Positions 47,757 through 55,195 of a stretch of 64,000 nt of DNA are shown piece after piece. Made by a program: the position numbers and the translations under genes. Source of the stretch: Pseudomonas sp. MYb118 (GTDB lineage: Bacteria; Pseudomonadota; Gammaproteobacteria; Pseudomonadales; Pseudomonadaceae). Under the pieces are notes generated by a model. That model ran no database searches. It saw nothing but the letters and a program-made list of their open reading frames with translations, and was not told the DNA's origin. Numbering within the stretch: the stretch's first letter is position 1; each line of letters opens with the position of its first letter. The stretch is from assembly GCF_040947875.1 (NCBI RefSeq), contig NZ_JBFRXN010000002.1, forward strand, positions 2,852,001 through 2,916,000, in the 5' to 3' direction.

Positions 47757-50168
47757 TTACTCGGCCAATTTGTAAGCAATGACATAGTCACCTTGCTTGG
47801 TGCCCAGCGAACCGTGACCGCCGGCCACGACCAGCACGTATTGCTTGCCGTCCTTGCCGGTGTAGGTCATTGGCGTGGTCTGCGCGCCGGCGGGCAGGCG
47901 GCCTTCCCACAGTTGCTTGCCGTTTTTCACGTCATAGGCGCGCAGGTACTGGTCCAGGGTCCCGCTGAGGAAACCTACGCCACCGGCGGTGGTGAAGGTG
48001 CCGCCCAGGCTGGGTACGCCCATGCTCAGGGGGATCGGCACGGGCGAGCTGTCACGCACGGTGCCGTTCTTGTGTTTCCACAACACCTTGGAGGTGGTCA
48101 GGTCCACCGCCGCCACGTAACCCCAGGCCGGTGCCTGGCACGGCAGGCCCATCGGCGACAGCAGCGCTTCGAGCACTACGCCGTACGGCGCGCCCTTGTT
48201 CGGCTGCACGCCTTCGGTTTCGCTCTTGCGCGGGCCCTGTGCGGCAATTTCAGCCGCCGGGATCATCTTCGACTTGAACGCCATGTAGCTCGGGTTCACG
48301 AAGGCGATCTGGCGCACCGGATCGACCGAGATCCCACCCCAGTCGAACACGCCGAAGTTGCCTGGATAGACGATCGAACCCTGCAGCGACGGCGGGGTGA
48401 ACGGGCCGTCGTAACGCATGGATTTGAAGTCGATCCGGCAGATCAGCTGGTCGAACGGCGTCACGCCCCACATGTCACGCTCCTGCAGCGGTGGTGGCAT
48501 GAGGTTCAGGTCGGACTTGGGCTGGGTCGGCGAGGTGTGGTCACCTTCGACCGCGCCTTGCGGCACCGGCACTTCGTTGATCGGCACGATGGCCTGGCCG
48601 GTGCTGCGATCGAGCACGTAGATGCTGCCTTGCTTGGTCGACGCCAGTACAGCCGGCTTCACGCCGTCAGCGGTTTTCAGGTCCATCAGGGTCGGCTGGC
48701 CACCGACGTCCATGTCCCACAGGTCGTGATGGGTGAACTGGAAGTGCCAGCGCACCTTGCCGGTGGCGATGTCCAGGGCGGTCAGGCCGGCGGCGTGCAG
48801 TTCCGATTCCGGCGTGCGTGCGCCACCGAACTGGTCCGGGGTCTGGTTGCCCATCGGCAGGTAGAGCATGCCGAGTTTTTCATCGACGGCGAACATGGAC
48901 CACATGTTCGGCGAGTTGCGGGTGTAGGTCTTGCCCTCGGCAATCGGCGCGGTGTCGTCCGGGTTGCCGCTGTCCCAGTTCCACACCAGCTTGCCGGTGT
49001 GCACGTCGAACGCGCGGATCACGCCGCTCGGCTCGTCGGTGGAGACGTTGTCGGTGACGTGGCCACCGATCACCACCAGGTCCTTGGTCACGGCTGGCGG
49101 CGAAGTCGAGTAATAACCACCGGCGGTGAAGCCACCGATGTTGGCGCGCAGGTCAACCTGGCCCTTGTCGCCGAAGTCTTCGCACATCTTGCCGGTGTCG
49201 GCGTTGAGGGCGATCAGGCGGGTGTCGGCGGTCGGCAGGAAGATCCGGCGCGGGCAGGCGTTGGCCGCAGGCGCTGCGCTGGCACTGCCGGTCGGGCTCT
49301 GCTCGGAGGCGTAGACGGCGTCATCGTGATACGACACGCCACGGCAGGTCATGTGCGCCCAACCCTTGAAGTTCGCCGCGTTCTGCGTCGACAGCTTCGG
49401 ATCGAAGCGCCAGATTTCCTTGCCGGTGTCCGGGTCCAGGGCAATCACCTGGCTGTGCGGCGTGCACACGTAGAGCATGCCGTTGACTTTCAGCGGGGTG
49501 TTTTCAGCAGTGGTTTCGCCCGGGTCGTTCGGCCCCGGAATGTCGCCGGTGCGGTAGGTCCAGGCTTCGACCAGCTTATTCGCGTTCTGCGGGGTGATCT
49601 GCGCCAGCGGCGAGTACCGGTCACCGTGGGCGCTGCGCCCGTAGGAGTTCCAGTCACCGTCGGCCATCGCCGGGGCGGTATTGGCCATGCCCGCAACGTT
49701 GTCGCGATCCAGTTGGCCCTTGATTTCACCGGGGTTGGTGAACTGGCTGGCCAGCGCGGCCACACCGGCCAGCACCACCGCCACGCTCAGGGCGCCGGTG
49801 CCCATCGTTGCGGCGCCTTCGCGCAGCAACGGACGACGAAACCACGGCAGCAACATGACGATGCCCAGGGCGAACAACAGCGCCAGGCGCGGCACCAGTT
49901 GCCACCAGTCCAGGCCGACTTCCCACAGCGCCCATACGGTGCTGGCGAACAACACCAGCGCGTACAGGCCCAGGGCGGCACGGCGTGCCATGATCAGCAG
50001 CACCCCGGTCAGCGCCAGGCCGATACCGGCCAGCAAGTAATACAGCGAGCCGCCGAGCAGGCTCAGCTTGATTCCCAAGGCCAGCATGAACAGGCCCATT
50101 AGCAGAAGCAGAAGGCCGAGCAACGTCGGCAGCAGACGGCTTCGACTCAAAGCACCTTCAGTGCTCAT
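47757..50168 (-). CDS. gcd: Membrane-bound PQQ-dependent glucose dehydrogenase
   Basis: Oxidises glucose to gluconolactone in the periplasm and passes electrons to ubiquinone. The 803-residue protein begins with five transmembrane helices (about 10-140). An eight-bladed PQQ propeller follows, with typical blades such as LYVCTPHSQVIALDPDTGKEIWRF and LGMLYLPMGNQTPDQFGG. The ending has MGVPSLGGTFTTAGGVGFLSGTLDQ. It lies 95 bases after oprB on the same strand, so uptake and oxidation are linked. PQQ synthesis genes are elsewhere. Confidence 0.95.
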   Translation of the reverse strand: MSTEGALSRSRLLPTLLGLLLLLMGLFMLALGIKLSLLGGSLYYLLAGIGLALTGVLLIMARRAALGLYALVLFASTVWALWEVGLDWWQLVPRLALLFALGIVMLLPWFRRPLLREGAATMGTGALSVAVVLAGVAALASQFTNPGEIKGQLDRDNVAGMANTAPAMADGDWNSYGRSAHGDRYSPLAQITPQNANKLVEAWTYRTGDIPGPNDPGETTAENTPLKVNGMLYVCTPHSQVIALDPDTGKEIWRFDPKLSTQNAANFKGWAHMTCRGVSYHDDAVYASEQSPTGSASAAPAANACPRRIFLPTADTRLIALNADTGKMCEDFGDKGQVDLRANIGGFTAGGYYSTSPPAVTKDLVVIGGHVTDNVSTDEPSGVIRAFDVHTGKLVWNWDSGNPDDTAPIAEGKTYTRNSPNMWSMFAVDEKLGMLYLPMGNQTPDQFGGARTPESELHAAGLTALDIATGKVRWHFQFTHHDLWDMDVGGQPTLMDLKTADGVKPAVLASTKQGSIYVLDRSTGQAIVPINEVPVPQGAVEGDHTSPTQPKSDLNLMPPPLQERDMWGVTPFDQLICRIDFKSMRYDGPFTPPSLQGSIVYPGNFGVFDWGGISVDPVRQIAFVNPSYMAFKSKMIPAAEIAAQGPRKSETEGVQPNKGAPYGVVLEALLSPMGLPCQAPAWGYVAAVDLTTSKVLWKHKNGTVRDSSPVPIPLSMGVPSLGGTFTTAGGVGFLSGTLDQYLRAYDVKNGKQLWEGRLPAGAQTTPMTYTGKDGKQYVLVVAGGHGSLGTKQGDYVIAYKLAE

Positions 50169-50263
50169 AGTGTGGTTCTCCGTGATGTTTCAAGAAGTCC
50201 CTCGCAGGTTTCACTGTAGATGACGATCCGGCGAGGGCATTGGTTCAGTTGCAGGGGCGCTGA

Positions 50264-51640
50264 TCAGAACGACGACTGGACCTTGAGCCCGCCAATCAGC
50301 GCGTCATCGACCTTGTCCACGCCACCGGGGTGGCGGATGTATTGCAGGTTCGGGCGCACGGTCAGCCAGTTCGTGACGTGCACGCCGTAATAGAGTTCGG
50401 CGCTGTATTCGGTGTCCTGCGGGGGCAGGAAGGACGGGTCGTCGTAGTCGTACACCGCGCGGGCCTGGTTGCTGGCTTCGGCGTTCTTGCGGTAGGCCGG
50501 GTTGACGTGAACCCGGGCCAGGGCAAACCCGATGTCGTCTTTGGCACGGGCATCGAACAGGCCCTTGTAGACGACACCCGCCTGGACATAGTTGTCGATG
50601 GCGTTGGTTTTCTTGTCGTGCATCGTGCCGTTGGCGAACACGCTCAGGCCGCGGGAGTTGTCGCTGGCGCGGGTGGTCAGCTGTTGTTGCAGTCCCAGCC
50701 ACACGCCGTGCTTGCTCGAAGCGCTGCGGTAGGCTTCGCCGCTCAGGGCTGCCGGCTGGCCATTGCGATCCTTGTAGGCGTCCGTGGCGTTGGCGTTGCT
50801 GTAGTAGTAACCGGCGCGATACTCGCCCGGCAGGCCATTGAGCCTGGGTGTCCACACCAGCTCCACCGGCAGGACCGCGCCCTGGGTGCCGCTGCCGCTG
50901 AGCTTGAAGCCATTGCCGCGGTCGAGGTTCGACGGGTTCTGTTCATAGGCGCCGACTTGCGCATACAGCTCGGGCGTCAGGTGATACTTGACCCGCATCG
51001 CCCACTGGCTGACCGGCCAGTTGTACCAGATGCCACCCACCCAGTTGCCGACCTGTGAGCCGCAGAACGCCAGGTTCTGGAAATCGCAGGGGAAGCTGTT
51101 GAAGTCCTCGCCTTCACCGAAGCGGCCGACCTTGATGTCGAGCTTCTGGTCGAAGAATTTCTGCTGGTACCACATCTGCGTCAGGCGCCAGGTCTGGCCA
51201 CGGCCCCAGACTTCCTGGGCCGAGGTGAAACCGCCGACCCGTGGATCGTTGATGCGGTCATTGCTGATGTTGTTGCCGCTGCGCTCGGTGATGGTCAGTT
51301 GAAATTCCGCGTCGTTCCAGCCGAGGATTTTCTGCAGGTCCAGATGGGTGCCCAGGGCCCACTGATCGCTGTAGCGGGCGGTGCGGTCATGGTCGTAACC
51401 GCCGTGCAGGTTGCTGCCCATTTCGCCGGTGTAATCGAGTTTGAAGTCGTAGCCTTTTTCCGAAAGCTCGTTGCGGGTGCCATTCCAGTCGCCGAGCATC
51501 CACGGCGATTCACTATCGAACGCGGGAGCGGCTTGAACGCATGTGACGAGGCTCAGGGTGGTCAGTGCGCCTATCAGGGTGTTTCGCTGGAAGGCATGTG
51601 CAGAGACAGCGCTGTCTCGTAAAGATCGCAAATAAGGCAT
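50264..51640 (-). CDS. oprB: Carbohydrate-selective porin OprB
   Basis: A 458-residue outer-membrane beta-barrel with a signal peptide (TLIGALTTLSLVTCVQAAP). The family opening is SPWMLGDWNGTRNELSEKGYDFKLDYTGE, and amphipathic strands run to a C-terminal aromatic F. OprB passes glucose and related sugars. It is placed just before gcd, so glucose admitted here can be oxidised in the periplasm. The ribosome binding site before ATG 51640 is weak. Confidence 0.93.
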   Translation of the reverse strand: MPYLRSLRDSAVSAHAFQRNTLIGALTTLSLVTCVQAAPAFDSESPWMLGDWNGTRNELSEKGYDFKLDYTGEMGSNLHGGYDHDRTARYSDQWALGTHLDLQKILGWNDAEFQLTITERSGNNISNDRINDPRVGGFTSAQEVWGRGQTWRLTQMWYQQKFFDQKLDIKVGRFGEGEDFNSFPCDFQNLAFCGSQVGNWVGGIWYNWPVSQWAMRVKYHLTPELYAQVGAYEQNPSNLDRGNGFKLSGSGTQGAVLPVELVWTPRLNGLPGEYRAGYYYSNANATDAYKDRNGQPAALSGEAYRSASSKHGVWLGLQQQLTTRASDNSRGLSVFANGTMHDKKTNAIDNYVQAGVVYKGLFDARAKDDIGFALARVHVNPAYRKNAEASNQARAVYDYDDPSFLPPQDTEYSAELYYGVHVTNWLTVRPNLQYIRHPGGVDKVDDALIGGLKVQSSF

Positions 51641-51918
51641 GAGCAGGATTTCTGGTTCTTTTTCTGGGGATTGAACGGCAAGGCAGTGAAGCGCAGGCGA
51701 TGAAACGTTTCAGCTTTCGGGCGCAAGGATAATGTTCTGTTACAAATTGAGAAAGGCCTTTTCCCGACATGAATTCTTTCGAAATCGGTAACAGTGTCGC
51801 GCGGCGATATGTCGCGGCTCACCTACATTTAACCCATGGTGGCCCGCAACGCTTCCTCTCGGGCAATCGCTCGGCTAAGGTGCGCGCCTTCTCCTCACTC
51901 AATGCTCAAAGGCCCGGC

Positions 51919-52149
51919 ATGACCGAACAGAACAACGACCCGCTGCACGGTGTGACGCTGGAACAGATTCTCAACAGACTGGTTGAGCACTACGAATGGT
52001 CGGGCCTGGCCGAGCGCATCGACATTCGCTGCTTCAAGAGCGATCCGAGCATCAAGTCGAGCCTGACATTCCTGCGTAAAACGCCGTGGGCGCGGGAGAA
52101 GGTCGAGCGCCTGTACGTGAAGTTGATGCGTACCAAGCGACCGCTCTGA
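51919..52149 (+). CDS. VF530-family DNA-binding-like protein (DUF2132)
   Basis: A 76-residue protein that reads [21 protein letters not shown], then [19 protein letters not shown] and [10 protein letters not shown]. This is the compact VF530/DUF2132 family. Structures in this family suggest a DNA- or nucleotide-binding helical fold, but function is unproven. ATG 51919 after aaaggcccggc is preferred to the long upstream extension. Confidence 0.85.
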   Translation: MTEQNNDPLHGVTLEQILNRLVEHYEWSGLAERIDIRCFKSDPSIKSSLTFLRKTPWAREKVERLYVKLMRTKRPL

Positions 52150-52151
52150 AC

Positions 52152-52784
52152 ATGCCCGGATTGCCTGCGCTCGTGACCTTGGCGGCCTGCCTTGGCTGGG
52201 CAGGGTTGAGCATCCAGATGTACCTGATTTTCCACTCGCGCTGGACGCTGGGCGCCAGCCTGCTCGGTGGGCTGGTGAGTTTTTTCAGCTATTTCACCGT
52301 GATCACCAACACGCTGGTGGCGACGGTGCTGACCTGTCACGTGACCCGCCGTGAATCGGCGGCCAGGCGCTGGTTCCTGCAACCGTGGGTGAGCAGTGCG
52401 GTTGCCGTGAGCATTGTCGTGGTCGGCCTGGCGTACAACGTGTTGCTGCGCCATCTGTGGCATCCCGAGGGTTGGCAGTGGATCGCTGACGAGCTGCTGC
52501 ACGACGTCATGCCCCTGGTGTACCTGGCCTGGTGGTGGCTGTGCGTGCCCAAGGGCACGTTGCGTTTGCGCCACATGGCGTTGTGGGTGATCTACCCGTT
52601 GGTGTACTTCGCCTACGCGCTGCTGCGCGGGCATCTGCTGGCGGTTTATCCGTATCCGTTCATTGATGTCGACAGCCTGGGTTATCCACAGGTGTTTCTC
52701 AATGCGGGGGGATTGCTGGTGGGGTTTCTGGTGGTGGCGTTGGGGGTGATTGGGGTGGATCGGTGGCGGGGGCGGCAGGGTTGA
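52152..52784 (+). CDS. Pr6Pr family integral membrane protein
   Basis: A 210-residue protein with six hydrophobic helices. The segments FFSYFTVITNTLVA and LLHDVMPLVYLAWWWL, and YPYPFIDVDSLGYPQVFLN near the end, are typical of the Pr6Pr (FAR-17a-like) family. It starts two bases after the VF530 stop, so the pair is probably co-transcribed. No established function. Confidence 0.83.
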   Translation: MPGLPALVTLAACLGWAGLSIQMYLIFHSRWTLGASLLGGLVSFFSYFTVITNTLVATVLTCHVTRRESAARRWFLQPWVSSAVAVSIVVVGLAYNVLLRHLWHPEGWQWIADELLHDVMPLVYLAWWWLCVPKGTLRLRHMALWVIYPLVYFAYALLRGHLLAVYPYPFIDVDSLGYPQVFLNAGGLLVGFLVVALGVIGVDRWRGRQG

Positions 52785-52807
52785 GTTTGTAGTGGCTGGT
52801 CGATAGT

Positions 52808-52902
52808 TATCGCGAGCAGGCTCGCTCCCACAGAAGATCGTGGTTGTTCACAAATCTTGTGATCACTGACCTTCCATTGTGGGAGCGAGCCTGCTCGCGA
52901 TG
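52808..52902. repeat. REPIN, GCGAGC class
   Basis: Arms tatcgcgagcaggctcgctc and gagcgagcctgctcgcgatg lie between convergent genes. Confidence 0.87.
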
Positions 52903-52917
52903 AGGCCCTCGGATCTG

Positions 52918-53700
52918 TCACTCCTCTTCAGAATCATCCAGCCGCCAATAACCCACAGCCTTCAGGAACTGATCGTCCACCCCATGCTCATCCAGCAGCA
53001 CCCGGCGAATCTGCCGTGACACCTTGCTCTCGGTGGCGACCCAGGTGTACAGGCTGCCGCCGGGCACTTGCAGTTGCTTGACGGTGGTCAGCAGGTTGTC
53101 CTTGCCACCCTCGCGCAACACCCAGATCACATTGACCTGCGCCGGGCTGTGCAGCGCCTGTTGTTCCGCACCGTTCTCGACTTCGACCACCACCAGCGCC
53201 CGCCGGTTGGGGGCCAGGCCTTCGAGGCGACGGGCGATGGCGGGCAGGGCGGTTTCGTCGCCGATCAGCAGATAGCTGTCGAACATGTCCGGCACGATCA
53301 TCGAACCCCGTGGCCCGCCGATGTGCAGGAACTGACCCGGCTGGGCCTGTTCTGCCCAGGTCGAGGCAGGGCCGTCGCCGTGCAGGACGAAGTCGATGTC
53401 CAGTTCCAGGCTGTCCAGGTCGTAGCGCCGCGGTGTGTAGTCGCGCATCGCGGGCATCGGGCCGTTGTCCCTGGCGCCCAGCACCAGGGTTTCCAGCGCC
53501 GCCTGTTCCGCGGCGTTCTGCGGGAACAGCAATTTGACGTGGTCATCAGTGCCCAGGCTGATGAAGCCGGCCAGTTCCGGGCCGCCCAGGGTGATGCGGC
53601 GCATGCGCGGCGTCAGGTCCACCACGCGCAGGACTTGCAGGCGCCGGCGTTTGATTTCGTGCATGACACGGTGAATGGATTGTTCAATCACTTCAGTCAT
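52918..53700 (-). CDS. Siderophore-interacting protein, YqjH-like ferric reductase
   Basis: A 260-residue FAD-binding reductase of the SIP family. It shows LTPRMRRITLGGPEL, the flavin loop MRDYTPRRYD and AQPGQFLHIGGPRGSM, then DSYLLIGDETALPAIARRLE for NAD(P)H binding. YqjH of E. coli reduces ferric siderophores. The ATG overlaps the stop of the PadR regulator gene, which in E. coli (YqjI) represses yqjH. The same two-gene logic is visible here, in one operon. Confidence 0.88.
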   Translation of the reverse strand: MTEVIEQSIHRVMHEIKRRRLQVLRVVDLTPRMRRITLGGPELAGFISLGTDDHVKLLFPQNAAEQAALETLVLGARDNGPMPAMRDYTPRRYDLDSLELDIDFVLHGDGPASTWAEQAQPGQFLHIGGPRGSMIVPDMFDSYLLIGDETALPAIARRLEGLAPNRRALVVVEVENGAEQQALHSPAQVNVIWVLREGGKDNLLTTVKQLQVPGGSLYTWVATESKVSRQIRRVLLDEHGVDDQFLKAVGYWRLDDSEEE

Positions 53701-54266
53701 TCGGACTTCTCCGGTACGGACGCAACGGCAGGGCCGTCGACGATGGCTTTGGCGGTGTCGTTGAGCAACGCGGCAACCCGCAGGATTTCTTCGGGGCTCC
53801 AGCGCCCGTGATGCAATTGCAAGGCGTGGCGCACGTTGTGCACCGCTTCGTGGATCTCGGGCGGCCGATCATGGCCACGCAACGAACGTTTGCTGACATC
53901 AATGCGCGTGCGCACGCCTTCGAGCGCGATCGCCTGCTCGCTTAAAGACAGACGTCCGGCGTCGGTCACGCTGTAACGTTTTTTTCCGCCCTCGGCATCG
54001 CCCTGGATCATTTCGCTCTCTTCCAGGAACGTCAGCGTCGGGTAGATCACGCCGGGGCTTGGGCTGTAGGCCCCGTCGAACATGCCTTCGATCTGGCGGA
54101 TCAGGTCATAGCCGTGACAGGGCTGCTCGGCGATCAGGGCCAGCAGCAACAGCTTTAGATCGCCGGGGGCGAACACCCGTGGCCCGCGACCGCCGCGTTC
54201 GCGGCCTGGGCGTTTTTCGAAGCCGTCACCGCCATGCTCGCGATGGGGGGAATGACGGTCTCTCAT
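53697..54266 (-). CDS. PadR family regulator, YqjI-like
   Basis: A 189-residue winged-helix regulator. The PadR domain at about 35-110 contains LKLLLLALIAEQPCHGYDLIRQIE and PSPGVIYPTLTFLEE. The His-rich, basic N-terminal tail (DRHSPHREHGGDG) recalls the metal-binding extension of E. coli YqjI, a nickel-responsive repressor of the ferric reductase gene yqjH. A 14-base palindrome lies 35 bases upstream of its start and is the likely autoregulatory operator. Metal specificity is inferred. Confidence 0.85.
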   Translation of the reverse strand: MRDRHSPHREHGGDGFEKRPGRERGGRGPRVFAPGDLKLLLLALIAEQPCHGYDLIRQIEGMFDGAYSPSPGVIYPTLTFLEESEMIQGDAEGGKKRYSVTDAGRLSLSEQAIALEGVRTRIDVSKRSLRGHDRPPEIHEAVHNVRHALQLHHGRWSPEEILRVAALLNDTAKAIVDGPAVASVPEKSE

Positions 54267-54300
54267 TGCTCTATCTCTTCGTCGTATTTAGATACAACGT

Positions 54301-54314
54301 AAGATATATCTTAA
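54301..54314. promoter_or_regulatory. Palindromic operator candidate for the PadR regulator
   Basis: TAAGATATATCTTA is a perfect 14-base palindrome, flanked by acg and atacgt, upstream of the PadR gene. PadR-type regulators bind such AT-rich palindromes. Confidence 0.65.
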
Positions 54315-54616
54315 TACGTGGCAAGGCTTTTCCCCCGAGGCGTGCGCCGTTGGCGATGAGCGGTGCACACGGCGCAAAACTGCTGAAAAACGTGTAGTAC
54401 AAATACTGTGACGATAAGAGGATATGCCTCTGTTCCTTATTTCATCAGTTCAATTAGTTCCTATTACTACATTCGTTGGTGAATTTTCCTACATACATTT
54501 CAGCTTCAATAGCTGAACATTCGCGGCGTTGAAAGTTGATCTATTTCGCTGCATGCGAATAACCATTAGTTGATCAGGCTTTTAATCAGTCTATTTCTAA
54601 TAAACAGGTATTAGTG
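54315..54616. other. AT-rich upstream region of the fimbrial operon
   Basis: No gene. The stretch 54400-54613 is visibly AT-rich compared with its flanks. It holds a small hairpin AGAGG/CCTCT at 54417-54431. The fimbrial promoter must be here, but I cannot assign -35/-10 boxes with confidence. Confidence 0.5.
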
Positions 54617-55120
54617 ATGTTTAAAAAAGTTGCAATCGCTACTCCGGCGGCCATCCTGGCTTTGACTTCTTCCATGGCATTTGCCGAAGGTGAAGCACGT
54701 CATTCCATCAATCTGGTCGCCAAAGTACCCACCAGCGTATTTCATGTGCAGCCAGTCGATCCGGATTTGATCACCAAGGACCAGGTTCTGCACTACGATC
54801 CGATCGGCGATCAGTTGAGCAGTCTGCGTGCTCAGTTCGATACCAAGAACAGCAACGGCTCGATCGCAGCGATGCTTGAAAATGAGGCGTATCTGTCCAA
54901 CGGTGTGGTCGCCGACAAGATCCCTCTGGTGGTGAAATTCAACGGCGTCACGCTGACCAACACTGCACCGGTGGAGGTTGTGAGTGAGACGGAGTCCACC
55001 CCAGGCAAACGCGTCTACCTGGACATCGCACCGACCAAACCGGCTACTGGTGGTTACAAGGCCGGTGATTACACCGGTGTAGTTGCAATGCGCTTCGACG
55101 CCGTACTGCCGCCTCGTTGA
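54617..55120 (+). CDS. CS1-type fimbrial major subunit
   Basis: A 167-residue secreted pilin of the CS1/CooA/CblA family. The signal peptide is AILALTSSMAFA. Mature sequence includes ISLV-like ISINLVAKVPTSVFHVQP (HSINLVAKVPTSVFHVQP here), LSSLRAQFDTKNSNGSIAA and a C-terminal beta strand MRFDAVLP used for donor-strand exchange. ATG 54617 is preceded by aggtattagt. It is the first gene of a six-gene fimbrial operon and is set apart from the usher by two hairpins, as expected for the most abundant product. Confidence 0.85.
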   Translation: MFKKVAIATPAAILALTSSMAFAEGEARHSINLVAKVPTSVFHVQPVDPDLITKDQVLHYDPIGDQLSSLRAQFDTKNSNGSIAAMLENEAYLSNGVVADKIPLVVKFNGVTLTNTAPVEVVSETESTPGKRVYLDIAPTKPATGGYKAGDYTGVVAMRFDAVLPPR

Positions 55121-55130
55121 TATCCAATGC

Positions 55131-55193
55131 CGCCTGATCAGCACACGTTGATCAGGCGCTTGTAAAGGGTCGGCGGGTCATCGCCTGCCGACC
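55131..55193 (+). terminator. Two hairpins between major pilin and usher genes
   Basis: The first has stem CGCCTGATCA / TGATCAGGCG with an eight-base loop (55131-55158). The second is GGTCGGCGGG / CCTGCCGACC with one wobble pair (55169-55193). No U-tract follows, so they more likely stabilise the pilin mRNA or partly stop transcription than fully terminate it. Confidence 0.6.
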
Positions 55194-55195
55194 TC

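Noticed and set aside
54417..54431. AGAGG-ATATG-CCTCT hairpin as an RsmA/CsrA binding site for the fimbrial mRNA
   Set aside because: The GGA lies at the stem edge rather than in the loop, and the site is almost 190 bases upstream of the first start; the transcript start is unknown.
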